Positions 28,386-37,489 are shown, counted from the first letter of the stretch. The stretch: DNA of 48,165 bases from Candidatus Heimdallarchaeota archaeon (GCA_030614005.1 JAUWKS010000024.1:1-48165); one strand, 5' to 3'. Program-made: numbers and translations. The notes: generated from the letters alone by a model not told the origin.

Positions 28386-29909
28386 GTGAGTGATATGAGT
28401 TACGTAGAAAAATCTGTTTACAGGTATTTGAAAAATATTGTTACCTCTGGTTTTAAAGCGCTGTTTACAAAGAAATTTTTGATTTATACAATCTTTTTCT
28501 TAGTCATTATTGCAACAACAACAATAACAGCCATAATCACAAAATCTCCTACGCCAACTATCTTTGGCGTTCCTTCTGCTGATATGATCAATTACCTTTT
28601 CTATTTTGAATTAGCATTTGCTTTATCGTATATTCTTGTCGGGTTTGCATTAGCTAAAACACCCACATTTATGCACGTATTATTGGTAATTTTATTTGCA
28701 AGTGGAATTACAACAGGCTTTATTTTACTTAATAATATTGTAATTGCCTTGATTATTTGTTCTGTGTTATACGGTCTTTGGATGTTTATCACTGTAGTTT
28801 CATCATATTCTTTTAGCAAGAATTTACTTGGAAGTAGAGTAACTGGTAGTATTCTATTTATGGGTAAAAAAGAAGGAGGAAATTCATTATTCAGTGGGAT
28901 ACTTACTCCACTCATCATTGCCTGTATCGGATTGAACGGATATCTTCTATATCAAGGAATAATTTTAACTTCTTGGCTCTATATTTCTACAAGCGCAATT
29001 GGTATCTTAATGGGTGGATTTTTACTATTAGTTATTTGGCGATTAGCAAGAAAAGATGATGTTTTTTACACCATTCTACCATTCTTTTATCTAATGACGA
29101 ACACTCGTGCAATACAATTAGTTATTCGACTTGTTAAAGGAGACACCAACTATGTTGCTTGGGTTAGTATTCTAATTTCAGCGTTTTTCTTGTTAAACAC
29201 TATCTCCAAATATTATCGGAAAGTAAAGAAATTGGATGCAGATTTTCTACCAAGAGAAACAACAGAGAAAACAATCGATGTTACAACACCAGATGCTACC
29301 AATCAAAATGAAACTCAGGAAGAAGTGAAAGAGGAATTCTACATTAGTGACGTGTTTAAATTTATTTCCGATAGGGGAGTAGTTATGATGATATTGGGAT
29401 TTGCACTAGCTTATCATAATATGGTTCTACAAATAGTATTTAACACCGATAATATCGAACAAATTCTCTTTTTCGATCAAGTAGGGGTTGTTCAAATTGG
29501 TCATAGCATTACAATGATTTTTGCTGCTTTAGTTGTTATTTTCAGTGTTATACTCTATTCTTCAAGTAGTAAATTCAAAAGCTATACTTCACCACATATC
29601 TATCGCTTGAACTTTCTTCCACCATATGAAGATGTTGAAAAATTTGTCATTGATGCTAAAGCCGGTAGAATTAATTGGAAGATTTTTGCTCGAGATGCTA
29701 CTGTTACTCTCGCAAAAAAGGGATTGAGCGCTTCTACAGAAATTGGTGTTTCAGTTAAAGAGCAATCTATTGATCTTGCTAAAAAAGGAATGGACGTTGT
29801 AAAAACAAAGACTTATTCAGTTGTTGAGAGATTGCGAAACAAAATAAGTGGTGCAGTAGTAGAGGACTCAGAAGAAATTATTGTTGAAGAAGCAGATGAT
29901 GATTTCTAA
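28386..29909 (+). CDS. Polytopic membrane protein of unknown family
   Basis: This is a 507-aa protein with about ten transmembrane segments, starting FLIYTIFFLVIIATTTITAI. A ~60-aa polar loop rich in Thr/Glu lies around residues 285-320, and a ~110-aa soluble C-terminal region follows the last segment. That tail contains two similar amphipathic stretches, VTLAKKGLSAS and IDLAKKGMDVV, and an acidic end, VEEADDDF. GTG 28386 is used; ATG 28395 (MSYVEK) is an alternative, with GAGTGA ahead of it. I recognise no transporter signature. Confidence 0.7.
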   Translation: MSDMSYVEKSVYRYLKNIVTSGFKALFTKKFLIYTIFFLVIIATTTITAIITKSPTPTIFGVPSADMINYLFYFELAFALSYILVGFALAKTPTFMHVLLVILFASGITTGFILLNNIVIALIICSVLYGLWMFITVVSSYSFSKNLLGSRVTGSILFMGKKEGGNSLFSGILTPLIIACIGLNGYLLYQGIILTSWLYISTSAIGILMGGFLLLVIWRLARKDDVFYTILPFFYLMTNTRAIQLVIRLVKGDTNYVAWVSILISAFFLLNTISKYYRKVKKLDADFLPRETTEKTIDVTTPDATNQNETQEEVKEEFYISDVFKFISDRGVVMMILGFALAYHNMVLQIVFNTDNIEQILFFDQVGVVQIGHSITMIFAALVVIFSVILYSSSSKFKSYTSPHIYRLNFLPPYEDVEKFVIDAKAGRINWKIFARDATVTLAKKGLSASTEIGVSVKEQSIDLAKKGMDVVKTKTYSVVERLRNKISGAVVEDSEEIIVEEADDDF

Positions 29910-29916
29910 CGCCTAA

Positions 29917-29943
29917 TTTGAGGTGTTTTAAGAGCACCTCAAA
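29917..29943 (+). terminator. Hairpin downstream of the 507-aa membrane-protein gene
   Basis: TTTGAGGTG (29917-29925) pairs with CACCTCAAA (29935-29943), a nine-base stem with a nine-base loop, eight nt after the TAA. It is followed by an A-run rather than a strong T-run, so it is either a weak terminator or a 3'-end stabilising hairpin. The rest of 29944-30107 is AT-rich with no other feature seen. Confidence 0.45.
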
Positions 29944-30107
29944 AAAATTTCATTTTAGAACAACGAAATTTTGAAACTAGAGTAATTATAGTGAAATAAA
30001 AAAATAGTCGATTTTATGACTTGAATTTCCCAAATACATCATTTTATATATTGAAGACTTGACTTTTGTTTTATTGTTATTGTAAAAAAAAATAGGCTAT
30101 TGAAATA

Positions 30108-30317
30108 ATGTCAATCAAAGATGAGCTAACTAATAGAAATCTCGAAGAAATTGTTCGTAATGCAAACTCTCGTTCGGGAGCATGTATTTCTGTAGAAGAT
30201 TGTATTCAAAAGTTGGATTTACAAACCGCAAAAGAAGCATTGGATGAATTCAAAACAATACTAAAAACTGAAACATTAGATATAGAAATATTACAAGATA
30301 CAATAGCTTTATTATAG
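30108..30317 (+). CDS. Small acidic helical protein, possibly truncated by an in-frame TAG
   Basis: This 69-aa protein (MSIKDELTNRNLEEIVRN...) is charged and mostly helical, with no known domain recognised. ATG 30108 lacks a strong Shine-Dalgarno. It ends at TAG 30315-30317; the same frame stays open for 48 more codons to TAA 30462-30464 and the added stretch is protein-like. The gene may therefore be a 118-codon gene with an amber mutation, or a small gene followed by chance open frame. Confidence 0.4.
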   Translation: MSIKDELTNRNLEEIVRNANSRSGACISVEDCIQKLDLQTAKEALDEFKTILKTETLDIEILQDTIALL

Positions 30318-30464
30318 ATCTTTCATGATTTAGGCAAAATCACTTTTCCAAGTCAAGATTATGGCATTGCATTGTCAGTGCAAAATATTGCATTAATAAA
30401 TCAGAAAGAGCTAGCTACGAAATTATTGCTCTTCCTTGAAAGAAATATTACGATTATCGAGTAA
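30318..30464 (+). other. Open frame continuing past TAG of the preceding small gene
   Basis: There are 48 sense codons in frame with the 69-aa ORF, beginning IFHDLGKITFPSQDYGIAL and ending KLLLFLERNITIIE, then TAA. The alternation of polar and hydrophobic residues looks like real protein rather than random AT-rich translation. There is no own start codon with a ribosome site. Only an in-frame remnant is claimed. Confidence 0.3.
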
Positions 30465-30587
30465 AAGCATTGTTAAGATTTGTTAATTGCAATTCAAATT
30501 AAAAATGAAAAAGAAAGAAAGAAAATTTATTAGAATATTTTATAAAGCAAGTAAAAGCTGCATATAATTACTTTCGGAATTGATTGT

Positions 30588-30998
30588 ATGTCTTCAAATG
30601 TATCAATTAAAACGTTGGATGATTTCGGTTTCCTTTTTTGTTTAATAGGTGGAATTTTAACAGTTGTAATGGGATTAATGTCATTTATTATTGCAATTGC
30701 AGGCGAAAAAATCAGTTGGTTTTTAGGTGCTGGTTTTATTGGACTTGCAAATGTCATTGCTGGTTCAATAGTTTCGATGATTTTTGGTGCACTTGCTGTA
30801 GTAATAGGCTTGAAATTATTTTTAGCGAAAATCTACGAATTTATTACTAAATTTGATTTAATTATTACTGCCATTGTAATGATAGTTATTGGCATCATTG
30901 TCTTTGGTATTAGTGGATTAATTATATTAGTTGCAGGCATACTCGTACTAGTTTATAGGTTACTACCAGATGGAGCTGCCAATCCAAATGGCAGATAA
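30588..30998 (+). CDS. Small membrane protein
   Basis: This 136-aa protein has four hydrophobic segments (FLFCLIGGILTVVMGLMSFI; VIAGSIVSMIFGALAVVIGL; LIITAIVMIVIGIIVFGISG; LIILVAGILVLVYRLL) rich in Gly, Ile and Val, with a short polar tail, PDGAANPNGR. This is typical of small archaeal integral membrane proteins of unknown function. ATG 30588 follows an AT-rich leader with no clear ribosome site. It converges on the ABC exporter operon. Confidence 0.65.
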   Translation: MSSNVSIKTLDDFGFLFCLIGGILTVVMGLMSFIIAIAGEKISWFLGAGFIGLANVIAGSIVSMIFGALAVVIGLKLFLAKIYEFITKFDLIITAIVMIVIGIIVFGISGLIILVAGILVLVYRLLPDGAANPNGR

Positions 30999-31087
30999 CA
31001 ACGACAAATCCTAATTGAGTAATATAAAAAAAATGTAAGAAACATAGGATTGTCAAAAAAAATTGACCAATAAAGCAATGAAATAGG

Positions 31088-32899
31088 TTATTTTGAAAAA
31101 GCTTCACTCATTTCTGAAATCCATTCAGCAGATTGATGTTTAAAGTAGGTTTCATAAAGTTCAGAATAAAGCCCTTTTTCGTTCATTAGACTATCGTGGT
31201 CTCCTTGTTCTACAAGCTCACCGTGATCAAGGACAAGAATCCTATCAGAGTTTTTGATAGTAGTTAAACGATGAGCAATAACAATTGATGTTCTATTAGA
31301 GAGGAGTTTTTCAAGAGCATCTTGAATCTTGGATTCAGTATATGCATCAACAGCAGCAGTTGCTTCATCTAAAATTAGTATTTTTGGATTGGTCAATAAT
31401 GTTCGCGCGAAAGAAACCATCTGCCTTTGACCTGCAGATAGACCTTTACCACGCTCACCAAGAATGGTTTCTAAACCATTGGGTAAAGCATCAATAAATT
31501 CTTGGGCAGAAACTATGCGTAGAACTTCCACAATTTCCTCTATTGTTGCATCAGGTTTACTATAGCGAATATTATCAAGGACCGTACCACTGAAAAGAAA
31601 AACATCCTGACTTACTAAACCAATTTGTGATCTAAGATTTTGGATATCATAAGCTCGTAAATCAACACCATCAATTTTAATGGAGCCTTCATTGATATCA
31701 TAAAACCTCATTAGTAATGACGCGATAGTTGTTTTGCCAGCCCCAGTGTGTCCAACGATTGCTATAGACTCACCAGATTTTATATCTAGATTAATATTCT
31801 TTAATACAGGCGTGCCTTCTACGTAATATTGATGTACGTTCTCAAAAGTAATTTGACCGTCAATTTCTTTGACTATTGGATTCTCTGGATTTTTCACAGT
31901 TATTTCTGCGTCGATAATACTGAAGATTCGCTCCATAGCAGCAAAACCACTTTGTATAGTAGATATTTGTGCTGCAACACGCATCAGTGGATAGAGAAAT
32001 CTATTCAGCAGAAATATGAAGAGCAGTATGGTGGAGCTTGATGCAAGGTTTTCGAAAAACAACCAGCTACCAAATAGATTGATGCCAAATACTCCAAGAA
32101 TACTTATTCCATCCATCACGGGCCAAATACCTGTTATTGCAAATGCTCTTTTTCTTGCAAGTTGAAATGTTGTATCATTTATTACTTCGAATTCTTCTTT
32201 CGATTTTTCTTCACGACCAAATGCTTTCGCAACTGATATTCCTGATACGCTTTCTTGGAATGAAGCATTTACTTCGCCAATTGCAGCACGCCATTTTCCA
32301 CTTGTTTGTCTAATTACTCGTCTAAATAGAAGACCAACTAAGAAAACAATTGGACCCATACCCAATGTTACTAGAGCCAATCGCCAATTAACGTAAAACA
32401 TAACACCTAGAACTGAAAAAACTATCACAAAATTCGAGATGAAGTTAGCAACCACATTAATCATTTCGTTAAGTTCTTGCGAATCATTTGTCAATCTAGA
32501 CATTATTTTACCAGTGGCTTGTCTATCAAAGAAGCTTAAATCATGTTCTTGCAAGCTTTGGTAAGTTTCCATCTGGATTCTTTTTATTATTTTTTGAGTA
32601 ACAATGGTAACTATAATTGATTGCACCACTTGTAAACCCCATAACAGTATTGATAGACCAACATAGGTTATGGCATATGGTGCAACGACAGTCCACTCTT
32701 CACCCTGCTCCAGTCGATCATACGCCCATCGAATCATCATTGGAGGCAGAATGCTAACACCTGCAATTATTAAAATACCAATAATAATGAGCAATAATTG
32801 TGATTTGTAAGCTGATAAATATTTCCAGAATCTTCTAAGAAGTTCTTTATCAGTATATACTCTATCATAATCTTCTTTGTAGCTTCTAGATTCTGCCAA
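31088..32899 (-). CDS. ABC exporter half-transporter, subunit 2 (canonical Walker B)
   Basis: This ~604-aa type IV ABC exporter has a six-helix membrane domain (~25-310) and an ATPase domain with Walker A GHTGAGKTT, signature LSAGQRQMVSFARTL, Walker B ILILDEATAAVD and H-loop IVIAHRLTTI. TTG 32899 starts one base after the stop of the partner (TAA-A-TTG) with GGAGG about nine bases upstream, so the two are translationally coupled. The longer in-frame start at 33019 would overlap the partner by 119 nt and is rejected. With subunit 1 it should form a heterodimeric multidrug or lipid exporter in the plasma membrane. The substrate is unknown. Confidence 0.9.
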   Translation of the reverse strand: MAESRSYKEDYDRVYTDKELLRRFWKYLSAYKSQLLLIIIGILIIAGVSILPPMMIRWAYDRLEQGEEWTVVAPYAITYVGLSILLWGLQVVQSIIVTIVTQKIIKRIQMETYQSLQEHDLSFFDRQATGKIMSRLTNDSQELNEMINVVANFISNFVIVFSVLGVMFYVNWRLALVTLGMGPIVFLVGLLFRRVIRQTSGKWRAAIGEVNASFQESVSGISVAKAFGREEKSKEEFEVINDTTFQLARKRAFAITGIWPVMDGISILGVFGINLFGSWLFFENLASSSTILLFIFLLNRFLYPLMRVAAQISTIQSGFAAMERIFSIIDAEITVKNPENPIVKEIDGQITFENVHQYYVEGTPVLKNINLDIKSGESIAIVGHTGAGKTTIASLLMRFYDINEGSIKIDGVDLRAYDIQNLRSQIGLVSQDVFLFSGTVLDNIRYSKPDATIEEIVEVLRIVSAQEFIDALPNGLETILGERGKGLSAGQRQMVSFARTLLTNPKILILDEATAAVDAYTESKIQDALEKLLSNRTSIVIAHRLTTIKNSDRILVLDHGELVEQGDHDSLMNEKGLYSELYETYFKHQSAEWISEMSEAFSK

Positions 32900-32900
32900 T

Positions 32901-34655
32901 TTATATGCCCTCCATTTTTTCCATCGGGGGTAACTCCGAAAATCGCTCAAATAACCGCCTATAGTCAATATTTCGTAGAATGAGCTCTGAGTGAGTTCCA
33001 TTATCCATGAGAGAACCATTTCGCAAGACGATAATTATATCAGCATTTTTTATCGTTGCCAGTCTATGAGTAATAATAAACGTGGTTCTATCCTTCAAAA
33101 CATTTGCAATTGCAGTTTGAATTTTCCGTTCTGTTTCGGCATCAATCGCGCTACTTGCATCATCTAAAATTAGAATTGCAGGATTAACGAGGAGTGCTCT
33201 AGCGATGGCTACTCTCTGTTTTTGACCTCCAGAAAGTGTGACGCCACGCTCACCTACAATGGTATCATACTTGTTTTCGAAAGCCATTATGAACTCATGA
33301 GCTTGAGCCATCGTTGCTGCGTGTTCAATTTCCTCTTGGGTTGCATGAGGGTTACCATAAGCAATGTTGTCTCGAATAGTCTTACTAAATAGAAAAACTT
33401 CTTGCTCAATAACACCAATATTATCTCTGAGATTAGCAATATTTATGTCTCGAATATTTATATCATCAACGTAGATAGTTCCACTAGTAGGATCATATAA
33501 TCTCATTAAAAGCTTAATCAAAGTAGTTTTACCCGAACCGGGATTCCCAATAATTGCTACTGTTGCTCCACCAGCAACATTGAAATTGATGTTATTTAAT
33601 GCATTGTTTCTGCTACTTTTGTCCGTATACGAGAAAGAAACATTTTCGAATTTAATGTCACCGAATCGGTTTTGCCATTCTTGAGGAAACACTGGTTCTG
33701 GCACATATTCTTCTCGTTCTTTCATTTCGTAAATCCGTTTTGATGCAGCCATACCAATCTGAAATTGAGTAATGGTCCATCCAACTTGCCATGTAGGCAT
33801 CATTAAAGTCATCATCAACATAACAAAAGTAATAAGATCAGCTAAGACCATATTGCCAACTGATACTTCATAAGCACCCCATAAGAAACTAACAGCAGTA
33901 ATAATAATGGTAATAATAATTGCATAATATCTTGCGCCGATTATACCTCTTCGAGTGTTTATTTCTCTTAACTTTTCAGTTTCTTTATCAAACGCAGAAA
34001 TTTCTTCTGCTTCCTTCACAAAGGCACGAGCAACACGTATACCTGTTATACTTTCTTGCAATCGAGAATTCATAAGACTGTTTTGCTCCACTTGTGCTTT
34101 TGAAATGGGTCTCAATTTTCGATTATATTCCCAAATGGCAAGTATATAAAATGGTAAAGCACCAGCAATTAGGAGGGTTAATTTTGGATTAATCCAAATC
34201 ATCAAAGAAACTGAAAAAGTAATGGTGAAGAATGCTTCAAAGAGAAATTTTAATCCAGGGGAAATAAAAATATTCATCTGCCGTGTGTCATAAGTCGCTC
34301 GAGCCATGACATCACCAACTTTTATCCTATCATGAAATTCTTGGCTCTTTTCTAACATATCATCATAGAATTCTTCTGTAACATTTTTTGTTACTTTATG
34401 AGCAATCAATTCATTAGTATAACTTTGAACGTAATCACCCACAGTGCGTATCACTCCAGCTATTACAATATAAAGTGATGTTAGAAGTATCGGCTGAAAG
34501 GCTCCATCAGGTTTAGCTAATTCAGCAAAAACATCACCAATTAATAATGGAGTAATGGAAACCGTGGCAATATACAATATTAAAAAAAACAGCATTACTA
34601 GAAACAGTAACTTTTCTTTAAAGATATGTTTTACAAACCATTTTTTGTAGCCCAT
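32901..34655 (-). CDS. ABC exporter half-transporter, subunit 1 (degenerate Walker B)
   Basis: This 584-aa protein has six transmembrane helices starting LLFLVMLFFLILYIATVS, and an ATPase domain with Walker A GNPGSGKTT, signature LSGGQKQRVAIARAL and H-loop FIITHRLATI. The Walker B strand reads ILILDDASSAID, with Asp replacing the catalytic Glu. This is the mark of the non-hydrolysing site in heterodimeric exporters, and its partner signature in subunit 2 is LSAGQ. The start is ATG 34655. It is the first gene of the two-gene operon. Confidence 0.92.
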   Translation of the reverse strand: MGYKKWFVKHIFKEKLLFLVMLFFLILYIATVSITPLLIGDVFAELAKPDGAFQPILLTSLYIVIAGVIRTVGDYVQSYTNELIAHKVTKNVTEEFYDDMLEKSQEFHDRIKVGDVMARATYDTRQMNIFISPGLKFLFEAFFTITFSVSLMIWINPKLTLLIAGALPFYILAIWEYNRKLRPISKAQVEQNSLMNSRLQESITGIRVARAFVKEAEEISAFDKETEKLREINTRRGIIGARYYAIIITIIITAVSFLWGAYEVSVGNMVLADLITFVMLMMTLMMPTWQVGWTITQFQIGMAASKRIYEMKEREEYVPEPVFPQEWQNRFGDIKFENVSFSYTDKSSRNNALNNINFNVAGGATVAIIGNPGSGKTTLIKLLMRLYDPTSGTIYVDDINIRDINIANLRDNIGVIEQEVFLFSKTIRDNIAYGNPHATQEEIEHAATMAQAHEFIMAFENKYDTIVGERGVTLSGGQKQRVAIARALLVNPAILILDDASSAIDAETERKIQTAIANVLKDRTTFIITHRLATIKNADIIIVLRNGSLMDNGTHSELILRNIDYRRLFERFSELPPMEKMEGI

Positions 34656-34764
34656 TGTTCATACCCAAGTCTTCAAAAGTTTTTAAACGCTCAATACATA
34701 TTGAAGCATTATGTAGGTCTTTTTTATACTTTACGTTTAAACTATTAAATAGAAAAAACAACTC

Positions 34765-35658
34765 TCACTTCATCAACCAATTTTTATCAAATTCGCCAAT
34801 ATAACAGAGACAAACTGATTTTGGGCCTGAAATAACACAACAAATATTTCCAGCTTCGTACAAATGAATGTTTCTACTTTGAGTATTAACTTTTTGTATT
34901 TCATCAAAAATTTCCTGTGCTAAACCTTGATTTCTAACATGATAAAGAAATACTTCATTTATTTCAGTATGCTCAAGAATTTTTTTACCATATCTCGCCA
35001 TCTGAGTAACAACATTCTTTTCCCCTTTAATAACACCAAGTGGAATTACAATGCCATCTTCAAACGAAACAACAGGAGACATGTTAAAAGCTGAAGCCAA
35101 TATTTTTTTGGCGCGACCAATGCGACCTTGTTTATATAAATAATTGAGATCCTTAAGTACAAAAACATTGTTAACTCTTGGTTGGATGTAAGTTAATCTT
35201 TCAAGAATCTCTTTTTTTGTTTTTCCTTCTTTTGCCATTCTTGCTGCTTCTAATACTTGTATTCCTATACCCATCATAGCTTGTTTAGAATCAAAGATAG
35301 TAATATCCTTACCAGGAAAATGATTTTGAACAATCTTTTGAGCGCTTTCAACGGTGGCAGATAATTTTGCTCCAACAAAAATAGCAATAACTGAATCTGA
35401 GATACTTAGAGCTTTTTCAAAGGCTTCAACAAAAAGACCTGGTGAAGGGACAGAAGAAGATGGAAGGTATTCTTTAGATATTTTTTCAAGTTTAATATGG
35501 AAATCTTCAGTTGAAATCTCACATTTATCTCTGCCCCAAAGCTTGTAGATTTCACTACCAAAAATAATTCTAAGAGGAACAACAGAGATATCATATTTTT
35601 TGATTATTTCATCCGAAAGATCGCTTGATCCATCGGTAACAATAGCTACTTTAGACAT
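34765..35658 (-). CDS. DegV-family fatty-acid-binding protein
   Basis: In this 297-aa protein the N-terminus reads KVAIVTDGSSDLSDEIIKKY, the DegV hallmark (TDSxxDL). It is followed by VVPLRIIFG and SSVPSPG (ligand-binding Ser-Pro region), and later by FVGAKLSATVESA and IFDSKQAMMGIG. In bacteria, DegV/FakB proteins hold a fatty acid for phosphorylation by FakA; no FakA partner is in this window. Its coexistence with PlsY, whose bacterial donor is acyl-phosphate, is suggestive but not linked by position. ATG 35658 has AGGAG about 11 nt upstream. Confidence 0.92.
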   Translation of the reverse strand: MSKVAIVTDGSSDLSDEIIKKYDISVVPLRIIFGSEIYKLWGRDKCEISTEDFHIKLEKISKEYLPSSSVPSPGLFVEAFEKALSISDSVIAIFVGAKLSATVESAQKIVQNHFPGKDITIFDSKQAMMGIGIQVLEAARMAKEGKTKKEILERLTYIQPRVNNVFVLKDLNYLYKQGRIGRAKKILASAFNMSPVVSFEDGIVIPLGVIKGEKNVVTQMARYGKKILEHTEINEVFLYHVRNQGLAQEIFDEIQKVNTQSRNIHLYEAGNICCVISGPKSVCLCYIGEFDKNWLMK

Positions 35659-35901
35659 TGAGTAATAAACTCCTAATAGATAGAATAGTTAGTAATTAAT
35701 TAAATAATAGTAAAGGAGATTTATATTTTATTTGGTTTACTTGTTTTTCAAAAAATCTGGCGACAGAAGTAACAGAAAAAGATGAAAAGGAATTTAGAGA
35801 AGAAATAAAAGACTTCACTAACTCTAAAACCAACAAAAAATTATCAGAAAAAACAAAGAATGAACAATAGGATATAGAAAACATAAACGAAGAAAAGGAA
35901 A

Positions 35902-35937
35902 TGGTGGCTGAGGCGGAATTCGAATCCGCAATCACTA
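35902..35937 (-). repeat. tRNA 3'-end fragment, copy A (outermost)
   Basis: Minus strand: T-arm GCGGA-TTCGAAT-TCCGC, then acceptor 3' strand CTCAGCC, discriminator A and CCA. No anticodon arm, D-arm or 5' half is adjacent. It has the same orientation as copies B-E and the complete tRNA-Pro at 40.63 kb. It marks the left edge of the cassette array, 244 nt upstream of the degV start. Confidence 0.85.
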
Positions 35938-35996
35938 AAATATTTATACTTTATTTAATCCAATAATCGCTCTAATATTTCTACAACACTAAATTC

Positions 35997-36521
35997 TTAT
36001 GCTAGTTGTTTTAAAACTTTTAAATCGAGGGATTCCTTATAATTTAACAGAATATTTTTGACATCAGTAATATCCTTTTCACTACGCATACCTGGCAGAA
36101 GTTTAGCAGTAATTTGTAATTCGGGGGTTGTAAGCCAAATATCTAAATCATCTAAAATTGTAATCTTAACTTTATTTGACATTGTCACTCTATCCAGAGA
36201 AGAATAAACCCCTTTAAAATCTACACGATAAAAGTAAGTTTGGGTATCAAAAGCAGTAATATGACTTTTCTCAAGTAATCCTTGTAGCATGTCTTCTTTA
36301 ATTAATTCAATATTAGAAGAGTGAAGACAATTTGTTAAATTTTTTATTTGGTCAGTATTCTTGAAGGATAAATCAACAATTACATCCAAATCTTCTGTTG
36401 AGCGAACAGAACCATAATAACTAGCTGCAATGGCACCAACAATACAGTAATCAATGGAAGCTTCATTCAAACAATGAACAGTGCGTCGTATTAGTCGTTC
36501 AAAGGCGCCTATTTCGCTCAC
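35997..36521 (-). CDS. Nucleotidyltransferase-fold protein, toxin-like (cassette A-B)
   Basis: This 174-aa protein has the minimal nucleotidyltransferase signature IVGAIAASYYGSVRSTEDLD followed by VIVDLS: Gly-rich turn, then the paired carboxylates of the DxD strand. It resembles AbiEii/DUF6036-type nucleotidyltransferases common in toxin-antitoxin and phage-defence pairs. GTG 36521 has GGTGAG upstream and overlaps the 3' end of the preceding 60-aa ORF by 23 nt, a typical two-gene module. It is the main cargo of the unit bounded by tRNA fragments A and B. Confidence 0.75.
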   Translation of the reverse strand: MSEIGAFERLIRRTVHCLNEASIDYCIVGAIAASYYGSVRSTEDLDVIVDLSFKNTDQIKNLTNCLHSSNIELIKEDMLQGLLEKSHITAFDTQTYFYRVDFKGVYSSLDRVTMSNKVKITILDDLDIWLTTPELQITAKLLPGMRSEKDITDVKNILLNYKESLDLKVLKQLA

Positions 36522-36681
36522 GATCTCTCACCAAATTTTTCAAATAATCAATACGTTCTGCAGGACTAAGGGTAGAAAAACGAGCTTTAAGTGAACTAAG
36601 AAAAATAGCTAAAGCTGTGTTGGATAAATCACAAGTGATTTTTACTCGTTGTTCCGGAGATAACTTGGATTCAGGTGGCAA
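36499..36681 (-). CDS. Small basic protein paired with the nucleotidyltransferase
   Basis: This 60-aa ORF (TTG start) contains KLSPEQRVKITCDLSNTALA and LSPAERIDYLKNLVRD and is helical and basic. It overlaps the nucleotidyltransferase gene by 23 nt in another frame. Placement suggests the first member (antitoxin or partner) of a toxin-antitoxin-like pair. No domain is recognised and the ribosome site is poor, so confidence is moderate. Confidence 0.5.
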   Translation of the reverse strand: MPPESKLSPEQRVKITCDLSNTALAIFLSSLKARFSTLSPAERIDYLKNLVRDRERNRRL

Positions 36682-36750
36682 AATAAGAAACGTCCATATA
36701 AAGAATATAACTAAAATGAATATAAAAATTTAGTAGGCATTAGGAGAAAA

Positions 36751-36785
36751 TGGTAGCCGAGGCGGAATTCGAATCCGCGATCACA
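36751..36785 (-). repeat. tRNA 3'-end fragment, copy B
   Basis: Minus strand: T-arm GCGGA-TTCGAAT-TCCGC, acceptor strand CTCGGCT, A, CCA. It differs from copy C in the acceptor strand by one base. It lies 849 bp from copy A. Confidence 0.85.
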
Positions 36786-36826
36786 ATAGAAAATTAATAA
36801 GATGAATTATCAAAAATCAATTTTTC

Positions 36827-37489
36827 TTAATCGATTTCATCTAGCGCAGGAGATTCCAAAACATAGTCATCGACTTCTATGATTTCAGTATCTGTAGTTG
36901 ATTCATCAAATAACTGGTGGTATTCTTCATTATCTATATCATCAAGCGGGTTGGAAACTCTCAATGGATCAAATAAGTTAATTTCAGAAATCGCTGCAAA
37001 GAATCCTATTACTATCATAAGTCCAAAAATGATTGTCACTGAATAGAACAGCACACCTAATTTGTAAATGAGTGAAAATTTGTTTAGGTGGTTAATGAAA
37101 TTAGCAAATAGCATCATTGCGATAAAACCTAATATGCCGCCAATCATATGAAGACCCCTTGTAACTCTCCAAATAATTATTTGAGGTTTATAGGAGAAAT
37201 TTTGAGAACGTGTCATTTGACCAACAGTAGTTGAAAATAAACCTCCGAGAATAAAGCCGGTAAAGAAAAGCGGTTTTATTGCAGCGGAAAAACCCCAAAC
37301 AACATCATATGTATAACTTGTTGTTTCATATGTATGAGTATCCAATATAACAGAATAACCCCAAATCCAGATACTTTCACTTAGGTTAAGTAGTTCACCT
37401 GAAGCAACTGGTAGAAGAAATATCAATCCAATTGAGAGATTTAGAAAAGGATACAATATACTAGCTATTTTAGGAAATTCGAATTTCAT
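36827..37489 (-). CDS. Four-helix membrane protein (cassette B-C)
   Basis: This 220-aa protein has four hydrophobic segments (ILYPFLNLSIGLIFLLPVA; AAIKPLFFTGFILGGLF; MIGGILGFIAMMLFANFI; YSVTIIFGLMIVIGFFAAI) and an acidic cytoplasmic tail (DDIDNEEYHQLFDE). There is a ~30-aa extracytoplasmic loop rich in Tyr and Thr after the first helix. The family is not recognised. It fills the unit between tRNA fragments B and C, on the same strand as the fragments. Confidence 0.65.
   Translation of the reverse strand: MKFEFPKIASILYPFLNLSIGLIFLLPVASGELLNLSESIWIWGYSVILDTHTYETTSYTYDVVWGFSAAIKPLFFTGFILGGLFSTTVGQMTRSQNFSYKPQIIIWRVTRGLHMIGGILGFIAMMLFANFINHLNKFSLIYKLGVLFYSVTIIFGLMIVIGFFAAISEINLFDPLRVSNPLDDIDNEEYHQLFDESTTDTEIIEVDDYVLESPALDEID

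Noticed and set aside
32900..33019. Longer start of ABC exporter subunit 2 overlapping subunit 1
   Set aside because: A TTG one base after the partner stop has GGAGG upstream; the extension overlaps coding sequence in another frame.
35696..35935. 79-aa, 77-aa and 69-aa ORFs overlapping copies A, C and E (35696-35935, 37470-37703, 40238-40447)
   Set aside because: They share a stretch (e.g. ADSNSASATI) only because they translate the tRNA-derived repeat; there are no ribosome sites and the rest is unlike protein.
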